19,512 nt of DNA from CAZLPW01 sp964561495 (GTDB lineage: Bacteria > Fidelibacterota > Marinisomatia > Marinisomatales > UBA1611): positions 1-19,512 of the forward strand of contig CAZLPW010000038.1 in the NCBI GenBank assembly GCA_964561495.1, in the 5' to 3' direction. Within the stretch, counting starts at the first letter, position 1, and each line of letters begins with the position of its first letter. A program made the translations under genes and the position numbers. Below are positions 1 to 8,053 of the stretch, in pieces. The notes below the pieces were generated by a model that saw only the letters and a program-made list of their open reading frames with translations, was not told the DNA's origin and did no database searches.

Positions 1-68
1 AAGGTATAGTTTTTATTAGTAATTTAGATGCTATTTTATTATTATATATATATACTGTAGTAGAAACA

Positions 69-386
69 ATGTTAAACAAAGTTTTCAGAATAATCATAGC
101 TGTTTCAATCTTATTTTTAAGTATTGAATTATACCACGATCACGAAGAAAAGATCGAGGGGTACTTTTTTTGTAATATCGACTGCTCAGATAATGAGCAT
201 CATGAAATAAATCATGATTGTTCATACTGTACACACCAAAATAATTCAGATTTAATAAAATCAAATCTATCTTATTTTAAATTTAAAACTGATAAATCAA
301 AAATTCATTCTAGCAGTGATTTAACTTGCTCCTGCTCAAACTATCTTTTTTATAATAAATCACCTCCTTTAAATAATTTAATATAA
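69..386 (+). CDS. Small His/Cys-rich membrane-anchored protein, first gene of a putative metal-uptake operon
   Basis: A 105-residue protein with a hydrophobic N-terminus (about residues 5-22), read as a signal anchor or uncleaved signal peptide, so the rest is probably periplasmic. It is rich in possible metal ligands: HDH at 23-25, a cluster near residues 45-57 containing EHH, NHDC and CSYCTH, and CSCS near 87-90. I do not recognise a named family. Small proteins of this look, with short His runs and CxxC, are often found beside metal transporters or receptors. It precedes a His-rich lipoprotein by 63 bases and a ZnuD-like receptor beyond that, all on the same strand, which supports a metal-handling role. 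The ATG at 69 has no clear Shine-Dalgarno. Function beyond metal binding is unknown. Confidence 0.7.
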   Translation: MLNKVFRIIIAVSILFLSIELYHDHEEKIEGYFFCNIDCSDNEHHEINHDCSYCTHQNNSDLIKSNLSYFKFKTDKSKIHSSSDLTCSCSNYLFYNKSPPLNNLI

Positions 387-398
387 ACGAACTCAGTA

Positions 399-415
399 CT
401 CTACACGCCGTAGAG
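399..415 (+). promoter_or_regulatory. Short perfect hairpin between the first two metal-operon genes
   Basis: CTCTAC (399-404) pairs perfectly with GTAGAG (410-415) around a five-base loop. The downstream run is only AT-rich and is not a clean T tract, so this is more likely an RNA stability or attenuation element than a standard terminator. Next to it, TTAATAA/TTATTAA (424-437) is a perfect AT-only palindrome that overlaps the Shine-Dalgarno of the next gene; it could be an operator or chance in AT-rich DNA. Confidence 0.35.
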
Positions 416-449
416 AACAAATTTTAATAATTATTAAGGAGAGCATTTA

Positions 450-995
450 ATGCAATTTTTATTTTTGCGTACTATAAAAGTACATATAGTTTTTTTATTA
501 ACCAGTATAGTTTTATTTACAGTCGGCTGTGAAGACGATGATCATCAAGAAGAGGGCCACACTGACGCAGAGGGTTTTGTTCTTGAAGATGAAAATGGAA
601 TAGAGGTTTACAGAGAATTTGAGGGTGCAATGACTGGTGGTATTACCTTGGCTGTAGGTGATACAATTGAACTCTCAGTACACTTTCTTGATCATGATGG
701 AGAGGAGATTGAACATGAGGAAGAAGGCGATGACCATGATCATGGCGATGATCATAGCGGTGAAGAGACAGAATTAAAAGTTTCTGACTTTGATCAAAGC
801 ATCGCAATTGTAGAAGTAGAAGGACATGATGAAGAAGAGGGTGATGACCATGACCACGACCATGAAGAGGAACATGGATATGGAGTACATGTTATTGGGG
901 TATCCTCAGGTTCAACTGGATTTAAGCTTGAACTAATGCATGAAGGCCACGCAGACTACACCTCAACAAATAACATACCAGTAACGGTTAATTAA
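450..995 (+). CDS. His/Asp/Glu-rich lipoprotein, putative zinc-binding partner of the TonB receptor
   Basis: A 181-residue protein. Residues 11-26 are hydrophobic and end in VGC, a lipobox-like site with Cys27 as the likely lipidated residue. The mature protein is very acidic and His-rich: EDDDH just after the Cys, EEEGDDHDH at 90-98 and again at 128-136, HDHDHEEEHGYGVH to about 147, and HEGH near 164-167. Between these are beta-rich segments (for example GGITLAVGDTIELSVHF and the C-terminal GFKLELMHEGH region) that resemble an Ig-like fold carrying metal-binding loops. AAGGAG at 436-441 sits 8 bases before the ATG and fixes the start. It lies directly upstream of a ZnuD-like receptor. A surface or periplasmic zinc-binding role is inferred; the exact metal is not shown by sequence. 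Confidence 0.8.
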   Translation: MQFLFLRTIKVHIVFLLTSIVLFTVGCEDDDHQEEGHTDAEGFVLEDENGIEVYREFEGAMTGGITLAVGDTIELSVHFLDHDGEEIEHEEEGDDHDHGDDHSGEETELKVSDFDQSIAIVEVEGHDEEEGDDHDHDHEEEHGYGVHVIGVSSGSTGFKLELMHEGHADYTSTNNIPVTVN

Positions 996-1012
996 TAAAA
1001 CCTGTTTACTTT

Positions 1013-1047
1013 ATGCATCCTGGGGCTTTAACATCTCCAGGGTGCAT
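1013..1047 (+). promoter_or_regulatory. Strong hairpin between lipoprotein gene and receptor gene
   Basis: ATGCATCCTGG (1013-1023) pairs with CCAGGGTGCAT (1037-1047) with one G-T pair; two more pairs (1024-1025 with 1035-1036) can extend it. No T run follows, and the receptor start is 15 bases downstream. It could be a weak terminator, an attenuator, or a processing site that sets lipoprotein levels above receptor levels. Confidence 0.5.
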
Positions 1048-1061
1048 TAACTAAAGCCTTT

Positions 1062-3341
1062 ATGCTATATATTTTTATATATACCTTAAAAACATACACT
1101 TTTAAGGTGCTTTTTTATTCTTTTATTTTCTTGATACCACTTCGTGCAGAAATAAGTGGAAGTATAACAGGTGTTGTACTCCAGTCTGATGGAAAAACTC
1201 CAATACAAGGTGCTAATATTTATTTGACCCGATTTGAAATAGGAACCGTTTCTGAGGCTAACGGTCGATTCACGCTTGATAATTTACCTTATACTGAATT
1301 ATCCTTAAAAATTTCTATGATAGGGTTTAAAGATGTTAATAAGTTATTTGAGTTTGATAGACCTAATTATGACTTAGGTGAAATTTTGATGAATAGAGAT
1401 ACCATTAAAATTGATCAAATAGTTATTGATGCTCATCATGAGCTTCAGCCTAAAGATTATAATTCAGCCATGTATATTGCTGGAGAAGAGTACCAAAAAA
1501 ATCTTAAATCATCTTTGGCATTAACCATTGAGGAAGAGACTGGCTTAGCTGTGAGATCTATGGGTCAAGGAGTCACCCAACCAGTTCTGAGAGGGTATTC
1601 AGGAGATAGATTTTTATTAACAGAGAATGGAGTAACAACTGGGGACCTATCCCATACTTCTATTGACCATACTATCAGTATGGACATGGCATCCTTTAAT
1701 AAAATAAGAATCATTCGCGGGCCTGAAGCATTGCTCTACGGCTCTAATACAATTGGAGGTGTGATTGATGTAAGCAGACAGGTTAACGAAGGCTCAAAAT
1801 TTAAAAAACCTAGTATCCAATCAATCTTTGGCACTGAAACCTCAAATTCAGGTAAGTTCGGCAATATTGTTTATTACCTACCAATAGGTCCTAAAAACCA
1901 ATTCCGATTTTCAGTACTTGGACGTAGTGCAAGTGATCAAAAAACTCCAGTTGGCGCACTAAAAAACACTGATCTTTCAAATCGTGAATTTGTAGGCAGT
2001 TATTCTTATTTCGGTCAAAAATCTCGAGCTACAATTTCATTTGAAAAACTCGATATGTCATACGGTATTCCAGGAAGTCCAGAAGGTCATATCGATGGAG
2101 TAGATATTGATTTAAATAAAAATACTCAAAAATTTCATCTCCATAAGGAGATATCTTTCATAGGATTTAAAACATTTGATGTTGACCAGCGCTTCATTAA
2201 CTATGGCCATACTGAGAGTGAAAAAGAAAGCGCAAACCCATCTGTTATTTTAGAACAACAATTATTTTCATTGCAAAATATACTTAGGGGTCAAGGGTTG
2301 CATATTGGATCGCAATTTCAGCATCGTAATTTTCAACCAGCTGGATTTTATTGGACTCCCCACACCAGAGAATTTAATGTAGCTGTATTCGGTTTAATCG
2401 AAAAAAAATTAGATAAATATTTTTTCCAAATTGCATCACGAGCTGAATATCAATCGGTTATTCCAAAGCTTTCTCATGAGGTTTCAAATATTGATATAAG
2501 CCAAGTTATTGAACGAAACTTCTCCTTGATTTCCGCAGGAATAACTATTTATAGAAACTGGGACTATTGGGAGCTATCATTTGGGACGATGTTCACTGGA
2601 AGAGCTCCAGGTATTGAAGATTTATTTTCAGACGGACCCCATCTTGGTGTTTATGCCTATGAAGTCGGAGAACCACTTCTAAATAAAGAAAACACAACTG
2701 GTTTTGAGTTGTCTTTAAAAGGTCGCTCGGATAAAAGTGAAGTGCGCCTTACTGGATATCAAAACTTTAGCCCCAATTACCATCTAAGCAAACCATTAGG
2801 GATATGTGAGGAAGAATTCATACTTGGCGAAAGTCATCCATGCGCAGGTGCTGATTTCATTGAATGGGGAGCAGGGTCAAGTGGTTGGCTCTATAAATAT
2901 AAACTATCTGGCATCAGAACCGCGATTTATGGATTCGAATCAGAGTTAAAATACAAATTATTAGGCTATATTAATCTATTTGGAAAAGCATCAATAATTA
3001 GAGGAAAAAATTTATCTGGTGACACTCCTTTAGAATATATACCCCCAGATAAATATTTCTTATCAACAGAATTAGATCTAAATCCAATTTCAGTTTTAAT
3101 AACATTAAAAAAAGTTTCGGCTCAAGATAGATTAGGTGATTTTGAAACTAAAACAGATGGATATTTTGTTTCTAATATGAGCCTTACATATAGTTTAAAT
3201 AAAACTAGTTTAAAACATAAAATTATTTTTGGCTTAGATAATATTTTTAATCAAGAATACTATAATCACCTATCGAGTGTTAAAGAAATAATGCCAGAAA
3301 AAGGACGGAGCCTTAGAATACTATATCGAATCTTTTTCTAA
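1062..3341 (+). CDS. TonB-dependent outer-membrane receptor, ZnuD-like (zinc/metal uptake)
   Basis: A 759-residue receptor. Order: a long N-terminal signal region (to about residue 29, LRA|E), a carboxypeptidase-regulatory-like beta-sandwich (about 33-112), a TonB plug (about 125-240) and a 22-strand-type barrel ending in Phe. Plug motifs are LRGYSGDR (176-183), ENGV (188-191), IDHTI (201-205) and RGPEALLYGSNTIGGVIDV (219-237). These match the ZnuD-type layout (LRG..G.R...ENG, a DH motif, RGP..LLYG...GGV). The barrel segment near residues 516-557, with RAPGIEDLFSDGPHLG and GEPLLNKE, also follows ZnuD-type receptors. ZnuD imports zinc or haem in Neisseria; substrate here is inferred and supported by the preceding His-rich lipoprotein. 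The receptor itself has few long His loops. It starts 66 bases after the lipoprotein gene with no clear Shine-Dalgarno. Confidence 0.88.
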   Translation: MLYIFIYTLKTYTFKVLFYSFIFLIPLRAEISGSITGVVLQSDGKTPIQGANIYLTRFEIGTVSEANGRFTLDNLPYTELSLKISMIGFKDVNKLFEFDRPNYDLGEILMNRDTIKIDQIVIDAHHELQPKDYNSAMYIAGEEYQKNLKSSLALTIEEETGLAVRSMGQGVTQPVLRGYSGDRFLLTENGVTTGDLSHTSIDHTISMDMASFNKIRIIRGPEALLYGSNTIGGVIDVSRQVNEGSKFKKPSIQSIFGTETSNSGKFGNIVYYLPIGPKNQFRFSVLGRSASDQKTPVGALKNTDLSNREFVGSYSYFGQKSRATISFEKLDMSYGIPGSPEGHIDGVDIDLNKNTQKFHLHKEISFIGFKTFDVDQRFINYGHTESEKESANPSVILEQQLFSLQNILRGQGLHIGSQFQHRNFQPAGFYWTPHTREFNVAVFGLIEKKLDKYFFQIASRAEYQSVIPKLSHEVSNIDISQVIERNFSLISAGITIYRNWDYWELSFGTMFTGRAPGIEDLFSDGPHLGVYAYEVGEPLLNKENTTGFELSLKGRSDKSEVRLTGYQNFSPNYHLSKPLGICEEEFILGESHPCAGADFIEWGAGSSGWLYKYKLSGIRTAIYGFESELKYKLLGYINLFGKASIIRGKNLSGDTPLEYIPPDKYFLSTELDLNPISVLITLKKVSAQDRLGDFETKTDGYFVSNMSLTYSLNKTSLKHKIIFGLDNIFNQEYYNHLSSVKEIMPEKGRSLRILYRIFF

Positions 3342-3362
3342 TTGGTTTTTATTTTTATAAAT

Positions 3363-6300
3363 CTATTTCATAAAAATCATTTTTCTTGATTTTTTATACT
3401 CTTTTGTCTCAATGGTATAAATATACATCCCTGATGATACTCTTTGACCTAGACTATTAGTCCCATCCCAGTATGTAGACCAATATCCTGTAATTTTTTC
3501 TTCATTCACTAAAGTTTTAACTCTCTGACCAGATATATCATATACATTTATTTTCACTTTAGTTTTTTTAGGAATTTCATATTTTATATTAGTTATTGGA
3601 TTAAATGGGTTGGGATAGTTATGGCTCAAAGCAAATTTCTGAGGAAATAATTCATCGTTTTTCTTACCAAGCATACCATAATGAAATAAAATATTATATC
3701 GTTGCTCTCCAATAATAGGATACGCCCCAACCACCCCATCAAATGAGGAGGTGAAAATTCCTTTTTCTTCAGTTATTAAATCCGATTCATGTATTTCATT
3801 CATACTCAACTCGACTCCTGTTGAATTGTCCAGAATACTAAAAGTAATATGTTCAGGTAAGTTTTGATCATTGAATAAAAGACTTACCTGATTATCATAT
3901 GTGGTGAAGTTATCTAATGTATCCATCTCCAAAGAAAGGATATCAAATGGTATGCTAATTGTTCCATCATATTCGAAAGGGAGGTTATTTATTTTAAGAG
4001 GGACTTGATCGATGATGGTCATTGCAGCAATTCTTGGTGAAGGCTCAAGAGGTAGTAATTTTGTGGCATCAGCGATATCTATATTTATACTGCCCTCAGA
4101 AGAAAAAGTAAAAAATACTTTTTCTGTTTGCATCTCAGAAAATATAATAATATCTAAGCTAGCATTAGATTCTTCATTTGAAACCCGGCCTAAAAAAGTC
4201 CCCGAGCTTGTTGCAATATCAGACGCTTGTATGATAAAACTTCCAGTGCCCCCGCTTGCCTGCACCCAAAAACCTTGAAAAGCAGGTATTAAACCCCCAG
4301 TTAAATCACCAGAAGATCCATTATATGTTTTCCAGTCTGAGCTTGCATCATCCCAGATTGAAACAGTTGTAGACAAATTTGTCTTTGATATATCATCCCA
4401 GTCAATTGTTTTGGTATATGGATTACCCGCTAAATAATAACTGTTTTGAGAAATCCCGCTGATGGAAACATTTCCTGTATTATGAGAGCCTGAAACATAA
4501 AGGTCCACTGGAAAATCACTATCGCCATCATAGTCAATATCATCAAACACATAAACCAAAAAACCTTGGCCTGCTGTCAAAGTTTGTGAAGATATATTTG
4601 AAACAGCGGTCCAGCTTTGATTTGACAAATTTAAAAGCCAAACATTTGCGGTTCCGTCTGTTACATCTCCACCTGTCATCCCTTGAATCCAAAGTTCATC
4701 TAAAAGATCACTTAAGATAGTTCCCGATACGGGGCTACTCATCATTCTATATCCTGAATTACCACTAATGCTAATCTGGTGAATTGGTATCCAACTGCTA
4801 CCGAATGTGGTGTTTACATTCCAATCATGTCCTGCAGTCCAATCTGTGTTGCCATCTTCATAAGCTCCAATATCAGGTGCGCTACCATTATTTGTATACT
4901 GATCAGTAATACCAGAAATGACAACCCCCGCATCTATCAATGGCGAACTTGTTGCGGGAGAAAAATTATTGTTTGATGTATCAGTTAAAATACTATTCAG
5001 TGTTACGCTTTCACTGTAACCGTTCCAGTTATTGGTATAGGTTCCAAAAGTAATTGCTACATTATTTGATCTGTGGTTAGCAATTTTATCTGCGGCGTTA
5101 TTTCTGACAATGGTGGATGAATGATCACCACTATCAATTTGTAAAACAATAATATCATTTTTACTTCCTGAGTTCAAAACAGTGTTGTTATATATTTTGT
5201 GATTATCACCTTTGACCATTATACCACCACTTTCACAGTTCCAAGCAACATTATGGTGCATTGTTCCGTTTGTACCATCAGCAGTGCCACTATGGTCGAA
5301 TCGGGCTCCATATTTTTCTGTATCATGAAGCCAGTTATAACGACAAATAGCACCATCCTGTTCTGCCTCAGTAAACTGAATCATGGATCCATCGCTCTGT
5401 AAATGACCTGTATCATAAATATTATTATATTCAACTAAGGCAGAGTTTCCGACCTTCACAGTAGCAGATGCGCCTGTTTTATGTATTGTATTTTTTCTAA
5501 AAACATTATCGCTACCATTCATGCGAATGGTCAACATGATGCTGCTATTATCAGCTACGGAATAATCAATATTATTAAAATAACAATTATCAACAGTATC
5601 AGTCCCTCCCCACATCTCAAGGACGGTACCATCTGTATTTCTAAAGGCACTGTTTCTTACTGCACATCCTGAGCTTGTTGATGCAAATTTTGTCATTTCT
5701 GGTTCAGTATCCACTGTTCTTAGCATTCGCTTAGAACAACTGGGGTACATAAAATTACAACCATAGACAAGACAATTATCTCCACCTGAAAAATATATTG
5801 TAGTACCAAAAAATTCTAAATTTTTAATTTGTATATAATCAGAACCAGTTATAGTAAATGCATAGGACTGTACCTTCCCTCTTAGATTTAGTCTATTTGG
5901 GTTTGTACTATTTTCAGGGAAATAGTAAAGAGAATCTGCATTTTGGTATGTGTCATACCACCACTCTCCTGCTTGGTCTAAAAACTCATAACGGCCTTCA
6001 AGATAATAATAATGATGTTTTGTCTTCCAACTTGGTACAGTTGCATATGTAAATGTATTTCCAGAATGACTGGTAACTAAACGCGACCAAGTTCTAAAGG
6101 AACCTAGGTTTAAAATAGCAATGGCCTCTTTATTTGATTCATCAAGATCGAACCCTGCAGCATTAAGATTGATTGCAGTTCCAGCAGAATTAGTAAATGG
6201 ATCATCAATAATAGTACCATTTGAATATGCATTTTCATCATCATCTATAGTCCCTATCGCCCAGTAATTTTCATTATCCCAAATCGTATTATCACTGAAT

Positions 6301-6719
6301 TTAGCATTTGGCCATCTGGCCATTACTTGCTCTTCCCAGTCCAAGAAGAATTGCCATATATCAGAAGATAACTTAGTCCTCCAGATATTAGAACTCCCCA
6401 CCTGAACCCAGTTGGATGTAATTGGAATAGTACCATCAATTATAACTCGCTCATTGTTATAATTAGTAAAAACAATAGGCGACCCTGATGAACCATCAAG
6501 ATTGCTTATCGTTATAGTCTCATGATATCTTCCCTGCCTGATATAACAATTATCACCTGCAGACATTACAGATGCAGCTTTACCGATGGTTTTAAATGGT
6601 GTGTTTATAGAGGTTCCATTATTACTATCATTACCGTAGGAGGTTGCGACATAATAGTTTGTTGCTAAAAGGTATGATCCAAATAAATTAATTATTAAGC
6701 TAACAAATAATATCTTCAT
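3363..6719 (-). CDS. Secreted right-handed beta-helix protein with type A C-terminal sorting domain (putative polysaccharide-active)
   Basis: About 1118 residues. The signal peptide is followed by TNYYVATSYGNDSNNGTS, the usual N-terminus of secreted parallel beta-helix proteins. Residues to about 620 hold the beta-helix, with repeated short G/N-rich turns and N-[YF]-[IF] segments. The segment WEEQVMARWPNA (around residue 130) resembles a motif of GH141-like and related beta-helix glycosidases; I offer this family only tentatively. The middle (about 650-860) has beta-rich domains of a type common in Marinimicrobia. The last 88 residues (from LSHNYPNPFNP, about 1031) form a type A sorting domain with GMYIYTI near the end, the signal for Por/type IX secretion. 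A TTG directly precedes the ATG at 6719; I chose ATG. Transcribed after the hydrolase gene, 15 bases apart. Substrate unknown. Confidence 0.82.
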   Translation of the reverse strand: MKILFVSLIINLFGSYLLATNYYVATSYGNDSNNGTSINTPFKTIGKAASVMSAGDNCYIRQGRYHETITISNLDGSSGSPIVFTNYNNERVIIDGTIPITSNWVQVGSSNIWRTKLSSDIWQFFLDWEEQVMARWPNAKFSDNTIWDNENYWAIGTIDDDENAYSNGTIIDDPFTNSAGTAINLNAAGFDLDESNKEAIAILNLGSFRTWSRLVTSHSGNTFTYATVPSWKTKHHYYYLEGRYEFLDQAGEWWYDTYQNADSLYYFPENSTNPNRLNLRGKVQSYAFTITGSDYIQIKNLEFFGTTIYFSGGDNCLVYGCNFMYPSCSKRMLRTVDTEPEMTKFASTSSGCAVRNSAFRNTDGTVLEMWGGTDTVDNCYFNNIDYSVADNSSIMLTIRMNGSDNVFRKNTIHKTGASATVKVGNSALVEYNNIYDTGHLQSDGSMIQFTEAEQDGAICRYNWLHDTEKYGARFDHSGTADGTNGTMHHNVAWNCESGGIMVKGDNHKIYNNTVLNSGSKNDIIVLQIDSGDHSSTIVRNNAADKIANHRSNNVAITFGTYTNNWNGYSESVTLNSILTDTSNNNFSPATSSPLIDAGVVISGITDQYTNNGSAPDIGAYEDGNTDWTAGHDWNVNTTFGSSWIPIHQISISGNSGYRMMSSPVSGTILSDLLDELWIQGMTGGDVTDGTANVWLLNLSNQSWTAVSNISSQTLTAGQGFLVYVFDDIDYDGDSDFPVDLYVSGSHNTGNVSISGISQNSYYLAGNPYTKTIDWDDISKTNLSTTVSIWDDASSDWKTYNGSSGDLTGGLIPAFQGFWVQASGGTGSFIIQASDIATSSGTFLGRVSNEESNASLDIIIFSEMQTEKVFFTFSSEGSINIDIADATKLLPLEPSPRIAAMTIIDQVPLKINNLPFEYDGTISIPFDILSLEMDTLDNFTTYDNQVSLLFNDQNLPEHITFSILDNSTGVELSMNEIHESDLITEEKGIFTSSFDGVVGAYPIIGEQRYNILFHYGMLGKKNDELFPQKFALSHNYPNPFNPITNIKYEIPKKTKVKINVYDISGQRVKTLVNEEKITGYWSTYWDGTNSLGQRVSSGMYIYTIETKEYKKSRKMIFMK

Positions 6720-6734
6720 CAATTATAAAATAGT

Positions 6735-7907
6735 TTATAAATCTTGTAAATAATCGGATAGGATTAACATATCAAAGATATCTGTTTTTAAATCAAAATT
6801 AATATCTGAAGTACTTATAGAAGTATCTTCATTTAGAACAAAAACTAAAAGCATTGTAAAATCAGAATTGTTAACAACTCCATCTCCATTGATATCATAT
6901 GATGGTAAACTAGAACATTCTAAAGTAGTCAAAAATTGTGATGTGCTCTCTGGAGCCTGGATTAAATATTCGCAGTAAGAGTGATTACCCTTTAAATAGT
7001 AATTAAGCCAAGCAAGAGCGTAATTCCCAACTTCACCCACTGGAAAATTTGATGACCCGTGACCCTGACCCGCCGATTCAAAATAAACTTTATCTGTTGT
7101 TTCAGGTACGTAATTATATTGCACAGGGGCCCATACACTATCATAGCCTGAACCTAGTTCATTAAGCTCATTCTCTCCTGCATAAATTAAAACTGGAACG
7201 TCATGATTTAAATGTTCCTCAATGAGGCAATAATATGCCATTTCTTCGCTACAGTTTATTGAATCCAAGAATAAAACTGCAGGATTTAGCAAAACTGCTG
7301 CTTTAAGAGTTGAGTCCATGGTAGCCGCGATATGCGCGCCGCCTCCGCTGGTTGAGTAACCTGAAACAGCAAAACTGGTAGTGTCAATTAATCCATTTAA
7401 AGGTGATAAATCTCTTACATTTTCTCCCTTGATTGTTTCTATAGCATCAAGTAAACCAATAGCTCTATCTGCATAGTCCCAACCTGCTAATTCGAGATCT
7501 CTATCCTCTAGATCAAAGTTCCCTATTGTCATTGAAATAAATCCATGAGAAGCGTAGAACTGTGCCCAGGTTTGCAAACCATATTCATCACCAAAAGCAT
7601 CGATGAGAACTATACTTGCATAAGGATAATCAGCATCAATAGGATAATATAGTAATGTCCCATTGTACAGAGTGCTTAACCTTATTCCATCTGATTCTGT
7701 TAAGTAATCATATTGATAGGGACCATAATTTATTTCACCGCCATCACCACCTCCACCACCAATTTCTTCACACTGGTTTGTATCTTCGTTCCATTCACAA
7801 TATCCTGTCCAGTACTCACACTCAGCTTGATTAGTAAGATCATAACATTCAGCGTACATAAACCCATTAAGGAAAATAAATAGAATTATATATAAATATT
7901 TTTTCAT
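6735..7907 (-). CDS. Secreted PETase/cutinase-like alpha/beta hydrolase with C-terminal dockerin
   Basis: A 390-residue protein from the ATG at 7907; an upstream in-frame ATG at 7985 would add 26 charged residues before the signal peptide, so 7907 is preferred. Signal peptide 1-19, then a Cys-rich motif (Cys21, 30, 37, 46, with CEW) and a GGGGGDGG linker. The catalytic domain follows the PET hydrolase/cutinase plan: ASHGF, nucleophile motif GYSTSGGG with Ser185, PVLIYAGENE (245-247), GQGHGSSN with His283, and a terminal AWLNYYLKGN before the dockerin, like AWLKRF..D in cutinases. At the position of the usual catalytic Asp this protein has Glu247. The last 53 residues (from Asp338) are a dockerin-like pair, DINGDGVVNNSD and DINFDLKTDIFD. 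Likely an extracellular esterase; polyester activity is inference. Confidence 0.8.
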   Translation of the reverse strand: MKKYLYIILFIFLNGFMYAECYDLTNQAECEYWTGYCEWNEDTNQCEEIGGGGGDGGEINYGPYQYDYLTESDGIRLSTLYNGTLLYYPIDADYPYASIVLIDAFGDEYGLQTWAQFYASHGFISMTIGNFDLEDRDLELAGWDYADRAIGLLDAIETIKGENVRDLSPLNGLIDTTSFAVSGYSTSGGGAHIAATMDSTLKAAVLLNPAVLFLDSINCSEEMAYYCLIEEHLNHDVPVLIYAGENELNELGSGYDSVWAPVQYNYVPETTDKVYFESAGQGHGSSNFPVGEVGNYALAWLNYYLKGNHSYCEYLIQAPESTSQFLTTLECSSLPSYDINGDGVVNNSDFTMLLVFVLNEDTSISTSDINFDLKTDIFDMLILSDYLQDL

Positions 7908-8053
7908 ACTTTTTTTATATAAAAATAGAATTTGACCTTCCATTTTATTCTTATTAGAAAATTTGGCACTAAATTTGAAGAGCACTTGGGACTGCTTAAA
8001 CTATAAAAACGGATCCATTTTTTATCTGTTTTAATCAACGAAATTACTTTTTA

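Noticed and set aside
680..880. Tandem DNA repeat in the lipoprotein gene
   Set aside because: The GAT/CAT/GAA-rich similarity follows from repeated acidic and His codons; units differ in length and codon use and are not a true DNA repeat array.
4012..6052. Several plus-strand open frames of 60-90 codons inside the beta-helix gene
   Set aside because: They lie antisense to a long, clearly homologous coding sequence, have no ribosome sites and low-complexity, Ile/Ser/Thr/Cys-rich translations typical of shadow frames.
7908..7985. Upstream in-frame ATG of the PETase-like gene as true start
   Set aside because: It would place 26 charged residues before a standard signal peptide (MKKYLYIILFIFL).
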